64,000 nt of DNA from Vulcanococcus sp. Clear-D1 (GTDB taxonomy: Bacteria; Cyanobacteriota; Cyanobacteriia; PCC-6307; Cyanobiaceae): positions 248,001 through 312,000 of the forward strand of contig NZ_JACVZV010000018.1 of assembly GCF_014654725.1 (NCBI RefSeq), given 5' to 3'. The position numbers were made by a program, and so were the translations under genes. Under the pieces are notes generated by a model that was not told the origin of the DNA, searched no databases, and saw nothing but the letters and a program-made list of their open reading frames with translations. This document shows positions 52,473 through 59,693 of this stretch, in pieces (the first letter of the stretch is position 1; every line of letters starts with the position of its first letter).

Positions 52473-53176
52473 CCCTGCTCGATATTCGAGGTCTCAACGT
52501 CTATTACGGCGAGAGTCACATCCTGCGGGACGTCGACCTCAACGTCGCTGCCGGCGAGATGGTTTGCCTGATCGGCCGCAATGGCGTGGGTAAGACCACT
52601 CTGCTCAAAACCGTGATTGGTTTGCTGCAGCAGCGCAGCGGTGATCTCCAGCTGGAGGGCCGCGAGCTCACGGGCCGGCCGCCCCATGCCCGGGCTCGCG
52701 TGGGGGTTGGCTATGTGCCCCAAGGGCGGGAGATCATTCCTCAGCTCACCGTTCGCGAGAACCTGCTGCTGGGGTTGGAGGCCTTGCCTGGTGGTCTAGC
52801 CAAGAACCGCCACATCGATCCGCTGGTGTTTGAGCTGTTCCCGATCCTTGAGAAGTTCCTCGCCCGCCGCGGCGGCGACCTCTCCGGTGGTCAACAGCAA
52901 CAGTTGGCGATCGCCAGGGCCCTGCTCGGCAAACCCAAGCTGCTGTTGCTCGATGAGCCCACGGAAGGCATTCAGCCGTCGGTGGTGCTGGACATTGAGC
53001 GGGCCGTGCGGCGGATCATCGAGGCCACCGGCATCAGCGTGCTGCTGGTGGAGCAGCACCTGCACTTCGTGCGCCAGGCCGATCGCTACTACGCCATGCA
53101 GCGCGGCGGCATCGTGGCCAGTGGTCCCACCAGCGAGCTGAGCAAAGACGTGGTGGATCGTTTCCTCACGGTGTGA
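52469..53176 (+). CDS. urtE: Urea ABC transporter ATP-binding protein UrtE
   Basis: LivF-type ATPase, 235 residues, starting at a GTG that overlaps the urtD stop. Walker A GRNGVGKTTLLKTVIG, signature LSGGQQQQLAIARAL, Walker B LLLLDEPTEGIQPSV and VLLVEQHLHFVRQAD. Its 3' end overlaps the convergent permease gene by 11 bases. Confidence 0.95.
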   Translation: MTLLDIRGLNVYYGESHILRDVDLNVAAGEMVCLIGRNGVGKTTLLKTVIGLLQQRSGDLQLEGRELTGRPPHARARVGVGYVPQGREIIPQLTVRENLLLGLEALPGGLAKNRHIDPLVFELFPILEKFLARRGGDLSGGQQQQLAIARALLGKPKLLLLDEPTEGIQPSVVLDIERAVRRIIEATGISVLLVEQHLHFVRQADRYYAMQRGGIVASGPTSELSKDVVDRFLTV

Positions 53177-54785
53177 GCTCCACGCCCACCTGGGCCTCGC
53201 TCGAGGCCCGGGGTAGCCGTGCGCGCACCGCGATCGGGAAGATCACCAGGGCAAAAGCAGCCGTGATCAGCAGCTGCCCGGCATCGCCTCCTGGCAGCGG
53301 CCCTTGCGCACCACTGAGCTCGGCGATCAGCAGTAGTCCCCCCAGGTAGGCGAACCACCAGCTGCCGCAGCCGGCGTGGAGCGTGCGTCTGCGCTGGCGC
53401 TGCTGCCACCCGAACAGCAGCGCTGGAACCACCACCAGGCCTATGGCGCCCTCCAGGGCACTGCGGCCGCACCACTGCACGGCCCAACTCGCTGCCATAA
53501 AGGTGAGCGGGCAGAGCAGCTCAGCCATCGGCAATCGAAACGCCCGTGGAGCGCGTGGTAGCTGATGGCGCAGGGCCATCAAGCTCACGGGTCCCACCGC
53601 CAGGGCGATCACCAGCGTGGCGGTGAGGAAGCTCACCACCCGCTGCCAGCTGGGGCCGCCCAGCAACATCACCACGCCGATCCCCAGGCTCCAGAGCAGA
53701 GCCACCGCTGGCACCGCCTGGCGGTTGAGCCGCGCCAGGGCCTCCGGCAACAGTTCCAACCGGCCCATCATCCAGGCCACCCGGGCTGAAACACCCATGT
53801 AGGTCATGGCGGTGGCGCCTGGCGAGATCACGGCGTCGCTGAGCAGCAGGGTCGCCACCCAGCCCAGGCCCAGGCCCATGGCAATCGCCACCAGGGGACC
53901 GCCATGGTTGCTGAGCTGCAGCACCGCCCAACCCTGGCTGAGCGCTTGGGGCGGCACCGCCACCAGAAAGCTCAACTGCAGCAGCAGATAGATCGCCAGG
54001 GAGATGCCCAGTCCCAAGCCCATGGCGATGGGAACGTTGCGCTGGGGGTTGCGCGCTTCGCCCGCCAGATCCATGGCGGTGCGAAACCCCAACAGGCTGA
54101 ACAGGATGCCGCCCCCGCCGATGGCACTCACCACTCCGGCGAGTTCGGCGCCCTGGCCTGCGTCATGCAGGCTGAGATTGCTCCAATGCCCCGCCGTGAG
54201 CATCAGGGTCAGCGATACCAGCAGCGGCACCACCAGCTTCCAGCTGGTGAGCCCATCGATCCAGCGGGCCAGCCAGCTCACGCCGGCCAAATTGATCCAC
54301 GTCATCAGCACCAGCAGCACGACCGCCACGCCAAGCCCCGTTGCACTGAGCACCTGCCCCTGGCCGCCATCGGCCGTGAGCCAGGGCAGGCTGCTGGAGA
54401 GGTATTGCACCATCGCCAGCACTTCAATCGTGGGCAGCGTGAGGTAGGCGATCCAGGCACACCAGCCACCGATGAATCCCGCCCAGCGGCCATGGCTGAG
54501 CAGCGGGATCTGGGCCAGCGCTCCGGAACTCGGCACGAGTGAGCCGAGTTCGGCGAACACCAGAGCCAGGCCGAAGGCCATCACGCCACCCACCAGCCAA
54601 GCCAGCAGACTGGCGGGCCCGGCAAAGCGAGCCGCATAGAGCGGTGCGAATAGCCAGCCTGAGCCGATGGTGCTCGTCACCACCGCCAGGGTGAGGCTGC
54701 GCAATCCCAGGCTGCGCCGCAACGTGTCCGGGGGCGTGGCTGGAGCGTTGGTTGACGTCAACAACCGATCGAGAGCTGTATCCAC
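53166..54785 (-). CDS. APC-family amino acid permease
   Basis: About 539 residues with twelve or more membrane segments. LRSLTLAVVTSTIGSGWLFA is the glycine-rich first helix of APC transporters, and AELGSLVPSSGALAQIPLLS and FSLLGFRTAMDLAGEARNPQ are further family hallmarks. The substrate (amino acid or polyamine) is not deducible. No ATG fits the homology start; the GTG at 54783-54785 is taken, leaving a 49-base gap to the divergent secreted-protein gene. Placed next to urtE it may add another nitrogen source. Confidence 0.8.
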   Translation of the reverse strand: MDTALDRLLTSTNAPATPPDTLRRSLGLRSLTLAVVTSTIGSGWLFAPLYAARFAGPASLLAWLVGGVMAFGLALVFAELGSLVPSSGALAQIPLLSHGRWAGFIGGWCAWIAYLTLPTIEVLAMVQYLSSSLPWLTADGGQGQVLSATGLGVAVVLLVLMTWINLAGVSWLARWIDGLTSWKLVVPLLVSLTLMLTAGHWSNLSLHDAGQGAELAGVVSAIGGGGILFSLLGFRTAMDLAGEARNPQRNVPIAMGLGLGISLAIYLLLQLSFLVAVPPQALSQGWAVLQLSNHGGPLVAIAMGLGLGWVATLLLSDAVISPGATAMTYMGVSARVAWMMGRLELLPEALARLNRQAVPAVALLWSLGIGVVMLLGGPSWQRVVSFLTATLVIALAVGPVSLMALRHQLPRAPRAFRLPMAELLCPLTFMAASWAVQWCGRSALEGAIGLVVVPALLFGWQQRQRRRTLHAGCGSWWFAYLGGLLLIAELSGAQGPLPGGDAGQLLITAAFALVIFPIAVRARLPRASSEAQVGVELTP

Positions 54786-54834
54786 TGTCTGGGATTCAGT
54801 GCACAATCGGGGATGAAGTTCATCAATCCTGCTG

Positions 54835-55317
54835 ATGTCGGTATCCCTGCGCTCCCTCGCCCGCGTTGCCGTGGTCTGCGCCAGTGGCTGCCTCCTCACT
54901 GCCGCAGCCCCCGCCTCGGCTCAGAGCTGCCAGTTCCTGGCACCCGTGGGCGGTAACGGTGTCACCGACATCGTGACCAAGACCATCGGTGCCGGTAATC
55001 CGCTGCCCTTCAGCCGCCCTAACTGGAACACGGATTTCTTCGTGACCCAGCCCTACAGCTCCTACAAGCTGTTCTTCACCGCCAATTCCTCGGTGAGCGC
55101 CACCTATCCGATCCAGGGCTATCTCAAGTTCACCGATGGTTCCAACCTGCAGGTGATCAATGAGTCGTATGCCCCTCAGGTGGGAACCGGCCGTCAGTGG
55201 AATGTGCAGGCTGTGCCCGGTAAAACCGTGAGCCAGGTGAACTTCAAGATCGGTGCCAGCGCTGATCAGGCCGCCACTGGCTTCACCTATCGCATCTCCG
55301 TGCAGGGCTGCAACTGA
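54835..55317 (+). CDS. Secreted hypothetical protein, 160 aa
   Basis: Has a clear Sec signal peptide (basic start, hydrophobic core ARVAVVCASGCLLTAAA, cleavage near Ala29 in ASAQS). The mature part is rich in Ser, Thr, Asn and aromatic residues and has beta-strand character (FFVTQPYSSYKLFFTANSSV); two Cys (SCQFL near its start and GCN at the very end) could form a disulfide. No family recognised. It is transcribed alone, divergent from the APC permease. Confidence 0.8.
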   Translation: MSVSLRSLARVAVVCASGCLLTAAAPASAQSCQFLAPVGGNGVTDIVTKTIGAGNPLPFSRPNWNTDFFVTQPYSSYKLFFTANSSVSATYPIQGYLKFTDGSNLQVINESYAPQVGTGRQWNVQAVPGKTVSQVNFKIGASADQAATGFTYRISVQGCN

Positions 55318-55329
55318 GGCACGAACCGC

Positions 55330-56145
55330 TCACAGCAGGCTCCGCCACAGCGCTTCGGCGTTGGGGTGGAGCTCCAGTGGATCCTCATCCACGCGGCTGA
55401 TGGGACGGCATCCCAGGCTGTTGATCAACAGCCAGGCATCCCCGGCCTGTGGTTCCGGGGATAGGTCGGCTTCTACGGCCAGGCCCCGTTCGATCAGCTG
55501 AGCGCGCATGACCCCCGGCAGGCAACCACTGCCCAACGCTGGGGTGAGCCAACGGCCCTGGCGCTGAATCAGCAGGTTCGCAGTGGTGCCGCAGCACAGC
55601 TCACCGCCGTTGGCCAACAGCAGTGCCTCATCGGCGCCAGCGCGGCGCGCCTCGAGCCGCGCCTGGATCGCCTGGCCGTAGGCAAACGTCTTGCAACGGC
55701 TCAGCAGGCTGTTGCTGTTGCGCCGTTCCTGGCGACTCACGATCGCCGTCTGAGGGCTGAAGCTGGGCCGGTGTGCACTGAGCTGCAGCCAGAAGCGATG
55801 CGCAGCTGCGGGGGCCGGCAGCTCGATGCCGCGCCCGCCGCTGTCGCCGCGGCTCCAGTTCAGGCGCAGGGCACCGCTGCCTTGCGGGAGCTCCGCTCGG
55901 CGGATCGCTGCCTCGATCAAGGGATGCAGGGTGGCCGCATCTGGTGGTGGCGCCATGGCCAGCAGCTCGGCGCTGCGCTGCCAGCGCTGTAGGTGGGCCT
56001 CCAGCAGTTTCGGCTGTCCGTCGAGCACCAGCACCGTTTCAAAGAGCCCATCGGCCAGCTGCAGGCCGCGATCGCTCAGCGGCAGCTGGAGCTGCTGCGG
56101 TTCGCCCCAGTGGCCGTCGAACCAGGCGATGCTGCGGGGGGTCAT
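55330..56145 (-). CDS. pabC: Aminotransferase class IV, probable 4-amino-4-deoxychorismate lyase
   Basis: PLP-dependent fold-type IV enzyme, 271 residues. The likely PLP Lys is in CKTFAYGQAIQARLEARRAG, and ADEALLLANGGELCCGTTAN is the cofactor-binding region. Located directly after pabB (ATGA overlap), it most likely releases p-aminobenzoate and pyruvate from aminodeoxychorismate for folate. Branched-chain or D-amino-acid transaminase activity is a less likely alternative. Confidence 0.85.
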   Translation of the reverse strand: MTPRSIAWFDGHWGEPQQLQLPLSDRGLQLADGLFETVLVLDGQPKLLEAHLQRWQRSAELLAMAPPPDAATLHPLIEAAIRRAELPQGSGALRLNWSRGDSGGRGIELPAPAAAHRFWLQLSAHRPSFSPQTAIVSRQERRNSNSLLSRCKTFAYGQAIQARLEARRAGADEALLLANGGELCCGTTANLLIQRQGRWLTPALGSGCLPGVMRAQLIERGLAVEADLSPEPQAGDAWLLINSLGCRPISRVDEDPLELHPNAEALWRSLL

Positions 56146-57473
56146 GCCAGGGCTTCCAGCAGGGGGTTGAGCTTCCAGCCCAGTTCGCTGGCTTCAGCGC
56201 TGGGATCGGAGTCGGCCACGATGCCGCAGCCCGCGTGGCCGCGCAGCTGCTCGCCTTGCAGCAGCAGGGTGCGAATCAGGATGCTGCTGTCGAAGCTGCC
56301 GTCGAAGTCTTGCCGGATCAGCGATCCGCAGTAGGGGCCGCGGGCCACGGGTTCGAGGTCCGCCAGGCGCTGGCAGGCCCGCAGCTTCGGGGCGCCGCTG
56401 ATCGATCCCCCCGGCCACCCCGCCCGCAGCAGATCCACCCAGCTGAGTCCGGGCTGCAACTGGCCGCACACCACCGAGGTCAGGTGGTGCACCTGGGCAT
56501 AGCTCTCCAGCCCCACCAGCTGGGGCACATGGATCGAGCCGGGCACGCAGGCGCGGCCCAAGTCGTTGCGCAGCAGATCCACGATCATCACGTTCTCGGC
56601 CCTGTCCTTGCTGCTGCACACCAGCTCCGCCGCCTGATCGGCATCGCGCTGTGGATCGCTGTGGCGTGGGCGGGTGCCCTTGATCGGCCGGGTTTCCACG
56701 CCGCCATCGGGGCTGACCTGCAGAAAGCGTTCAGGAGAGGCCGAGATCACCGCTTCTCCGGTGGCGGCGCCGGCCGCCACCACCAATCCGGCAAAGGGAG
56801 CGGGGCACCGCTCGCGCAGCCGCGCAAACAACGCCAGGCCTATGCCGGGCTCGGTGTGCGGCAGGGTTGTGCTGCAGCAGGCCGTGAGATTGGCCTGAAA
56901 GAGATCACCGCAGGCGATCAGTTCACGGATGTGCTCCACGCCGCGGCTGAATGCGGCTGACGTGGTGTGCCACTGCCAGCTCTCCACCGGCAGTTGGGGC
57001 GTTGGGCTGGCTCCCCCGCCGTTCCCCAGGTGAGCGGCGGGCAGAGCCTCCAGCCAACGCGCCATGGCCTGCAACCGTTCGGGATCCAGGCCCTCCAGCC
57101 AGAGCTGCTGCTCCACCAGATCGAAGCGCAGCACGGGATCGTGGCGGGCGATCCACAGGCTGGCCATGGTGTCTGGCTTCCAGGGATTGCCCGGCTCCAC
57201 CCAGGCGGCGGCTTCGTAGCTGAGCCAGCCGCACCAATGGCCCGGGCCCAGATCAGCTAAGGCTGCAAAGGGATCGCTAGCGCCGGCTTCGCCGGGAAGC
57301 CCGCGGCAACAGCGCTGCTCGAGTGGATCCACCGCCAGAGTGGCCCAGCGGCCCAGATCGGTGCCATCGCCGTCGAGCCAGATCAGACCCTCATGGCCCC
57401 AGCGCGCCGCCAGCAGGGGCGCCAGGCTGGCGGGCGATCGCCAGGCCACCGGCACGCGCGTGCAGCTCGGCAT
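56142..57473 (-). CDS. pabB: Aminodeoxychorismate/anthranilate synthase component I
   Basis: Chorismate-binding enzyme, 443 residues. Motifs: SRGVEHIRELIACGDLFQAN, ISASPERFLQVSPDGGVETR, PIKGTRPR, ENVMIVDLLRNDLGRACVPG and GSISGAPKLRACQRLADLEP. The presence of pabC beside it favours the folate role over tryptophan synthesis. The ATG at 57471-57473 overlaps the queC stop; a longer frame upstream is a shadow of queC. The glutaminase partner (PabA/TrpG) is not in the window. Confidence 0.9.
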   Translation of the reverse strand: MPSCTRVPVAWRSPASLAPLLAARWGHEGLIWLDGDGTDLGRWATLAVDPLEQRCCRGLPGEAGASDPFAALADLGPGHWCGWLSYEAAAWVEPGNPWKPDTMASLWIARHDPVLRFDLVEQQLWLEGLDPERLQAMARWLEALPAAHLGNGGGASPTPQLPVESWQWHTTSAAFSRGVEHIRELIACGDLFQANLTACCSTTLPHTEPGIGLALFARLRERCPAPFAGLVVAAGAATGEAVISASPERFLQVSPDGGVETRPIKGTRPRHSDPQRDADQAAELVCSSKDRAENVMIVDLLRNDLGRACVPGSIHVPQLVGLESYAQVHHLTSVVCGQLQPGLSWVDLLRAGWPGGSISGAPKLRACQRLADLEPVARGPYCGSLIRQDFDGSFDSSILIRTLLLQGEQLRGHAGCGIVADSDPSAEASELGWKLNPLLEALA

Positions 57474-58150
57474 CAGCGCTGAGCCGCTGGGCTGGCCAGG
57501 TCGGGCCGGCCGGCTTCGATCAAGGCGGCATCGCGGATGCGGCAGCTGTCGCACACGCCGCAGGGTTGGTCGCCGCCGCTGTAGCAACTCCAGGTGTCGG
57601 CGATCGGCACGCCTAGGCGCAGGGCCTCCTGCACGATCCGGGTTTTGCTCCATTCCACTAGGGGTGCCCAGAGCTGGCTGCCGTGGCCTTCACGGCCGGC
57701 TTTGCTGGCCAGGTCAGCCAGCCGTTGAAAGGCCTCGAGATAATCCGGCCGGCAGTCGGGGTAGCCGGAGTAATCCACGGCGTTCACCCCCAGCACGAGC
57801 CGCTCGGCGCCGCGCGCTTCCGCGAGGCTGAGGCCGATGGCGATAAACACCGTGTTGCGGCCGGGTACGTAGGTGCTGGGAATCACATCGGCCTGCACGC
57901 CATCGCGCGGCACAGCGATGCGGCTGTCGGTGAGAGCCGAGCCCCCCCAGGCCGCCAGGTTCACGCTGATGGTGTGGTGCTCCGCCAAGCCGAGCTGCGC
58001 GGCGATGCGGGCCGCGGCTTCGAGTTCACGCCGATGCCGCTGGCCGTAATCAAAGGAGAGGCCGATCACTCGCTGCCCTGCTTCCAGGGCGAGGGCCGCG
58101 GCGGTGGCGGAGTCGAGACCGCCGGAGAGCAGGGCAATGGCGGTGGACAA
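57473..58150 (-). CDS. queC: 7-cyano-7-deazaguanine synthase QueC
   Basis: ATP-dependent formation of preQ0 for queuosine-modified tRNA. 225 residues with the PP-loop [30 protein letters not shown]-like [20 protein letters not shown] and the zinc Cys cluster [19 protein letters not shown] near the C-terminus. The start is a TTG at 58148-58150; a stop lies 12 bases upstream in frame, so no alternative exists. Confidence 0.94.
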   Translation of the reverse strand: MSTAIALLSGGLDSATAAALALEAGQRVIGLSFDYGQRHRRELEAAARIAAQLGLAEHHTISVNLAAWGGSALTDSRIAVPRDGVQADVIPSTYVPGRNTVFIAIGLSLAEARGAERLVLGVNAVDYSGYPDCRPDYLEAFQRLADLASKAGREGHGSQLWAPLVEWSKTRIVQEALRLGVPIADTWSCYSGGDQPCGVCDSCRIRDAALIEAGRPDLASPAAQR

Positions 58151-58197
58151 GGCAGGGGATCAGGCGCCGAATCCATGATGCCGAGCAGCCTGCACCC

Positions 58198-58830
58198 TCA
58201 GCGCACCCCCAGCCATTTGTGGCTCTGCAGGCTCAGGCGCCAGTAGGGATGGCTGCGCACGTAATCAATCGCGAGCTGCTGGCCTTCTGCGCTCTGCCAG
58301 CCGGGTTGCAGCAGCAGGTGTGGCGCGGGCTGATCGCTCCTGCGCCCCTGGCTGGCGGCAGCGGCCATCGCTTCGGCGAAGCTGAGATCACCGGCCTCGT
58401 GCACCACCACCTTGAGCTCATGGCAGGCCGCCAGCACCTCCGGTTCAGGCGGTCGGTGCGGCTTGGGGGAGAGGGTGATCCAGGCAAAGGTGCCCGTGAG
58501 CGTGCCGACACCGCTGGTTTCAAGGTGCAGGGGAGCACCCAATGTCTGGAGAGCGTCACAGAGGGGACCGAGATGGTGCTCCAGTGGTTCGCCGCCGGTG
58601 ATCACCACGAAGGCAGCGCCGTTGGCGACGGCAGTTTGGACCTTCTGCTGAAGGGCCTCGAGCGATAGCAGGGGATGCACGTCTTGTGGCCAGGAGTGCT
58701 TGGTATCGCACCAGCTGCAGCCCACGCTGCAGCCGCCCAGGCGGATGAACAAAGCGCTGCGGCCGCTGTGGAGTCCCTCGCCTTGCAGGGAATGGAAGGT
58801 TTCCACCACCGGCAGGGTTGGTTGAGGCAT
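58198..58830 (-). CDS. queE: 7-carboxy-7-deazaguanine synthase QueE
   Basis: Radical SAM enzyme making the deazaguanine ring in the same pathway as QueC. 210 residues: LPVVETFHSLQGEGLHSGRS is the QueE start, RLGGCSVGCSWCDTKHSW holds the cluster cysteines, and FVVITGGEPLEH is the SAM-binding GGEP. It ends 47 bases before queC, so the two likely form an operon with pabB and pabC. QueD and QueF lie elsewhere. Confidence 0.93.
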   Translation of the reverse strand: MPQPTLPVVETFHSLQGEGLHSGRSALFIRLGGCSVGCSWCDTKHSWPQDVHPLLSLEALQQKVQTAVANGAAFVVITGGEPLEHHLGPLCDALQTLGAPLHLETSGVGTLTGTFAWITLSPKPHRPPEPEVLAACHELKVVVHEAGDLSFAEAMAAAASQGRRSDQPAPHLLLQPGWQSAEGQQLAIDYVRSHPYWRLSLQSHKWLGVR

Positions 58831-58955
58831 GCAAGGGGGTTGCTTTGGCCCCCATGATCTGTCGCGGGCAGGGCAGCAGACTGATGCACAGGAGCCGTCG
58901 CAGTGTGCTGCGGGCCTTTTGCCCCTAAGTTGCCTGGGAGCTTTGGGTCGCTTCT

Positions 58956-59693
58956 TTGATTTCCGGTGGGTCCTCCAGGTTGCTCGATCTCGATCAGGTT
59001 GAGCTTCTGGCTCAACATCGGATGATCAAGCCGCTGCTTCGGCAGATGGTGATCGCCGAGTTGGCGGCACAGGTACCGATACCTGACGAGGCTGGTGGTC
59101 AGGCCCTTGCTGCGTTCATGCAAGAGCAAGGTATTGAAAATGAGGAGCAGCTCAACACGTTCCTGCGCCTTAATCTGCTGCGTCGCCAGGAACTGGAACA
59201 GCAGTTGATCCAACCACTGCGTCTACAGCGCTTCGTAGCAGACCGCTTCCTGCCCAAGGCGGAGGCCCGTTTTCTGCAGCGCAAGACCCAGCTGGATCGG
59301 GTTGTGTACAGCCTGCTGCGGCTGGAGGATGCCGGCCTAGCTCGAGAGCTGTATCTACGTATCAACGAGGGTGAATCTGATTTCGCCGAGCTTGCGGCGC
59401 GCTATGCGGAAGGTCCGGAACGAACAACGCGCGGCGTCGTGGGCCCAGTGCCCCTGATGCAGGCGCATCCTGTCCTGGCAGAGCGTCTTCGCACGGCTAC
59501 TCCTGGTGTGCTGATGGAGCCATTTCGGATTGAGAAGTGGTGGCTGGTGGTGCGGTTGGAGACCTATTCCCCTGCCACCCTTGATGAAGACACGGCTCAG
59601 CAGATGGCCCGCGAACTCTTCGAAGAGTCTGTAGAAGAGGCCGTGCAGCTTCGCATCAATGATTTGATCTCTCTGCGCTTTCCCGAAGCATGA
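58956..59693 (+). CDS. Peptidylprolyl isomerase-like protein (SurA/PpiC type) of a secretion operon
   Basis: A 245-residue protein. The N-terminal helical part (MIKPLLRQMVIAELAAQVPI, ENEEQLNTFLRLNLLRRQEL) resembles SurA/foldase N-domains; the C-terminal part (FAELAARYAEGPERTTRGVV, then GPVPLMQAHPVLAERLR) matches a parvulin (PpiC) domain. No signal peptide is visible. It overlaps the ABC transporter gene (ATGA), so it likely helps fold or guide the secreted substrate. The start is uncertain: a TTG at 58956 is used; an ATG at about 59022 is an alternative. Confidence 0.72.
   Translation: MISGGSSRLLDLDQVELLAQHRMIKPLLRQMVIAELAAQVPIPDEAGGQALAAFMQEQGIENEEQLNTFLRLNLLRRQELEQQLIQPLRLQRFVADRFLPKAEARFLQRKTQLDRVVYSLLRLEDAGLARELYLRINEGESDFAELAARYAEGPERTTRGVVGPVPLMQAHPVLAERLRTATPGVLMEPFRIEKWWLVVRLETYSPATLDEDTAQQMARELFEESVEEAVQLRINDLISLRFPEA

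Noticed and set aside
57474-57653. Upstream extension of pabB
   Set aside because: It covers queC in another frame and shows no chorismate-binding features.
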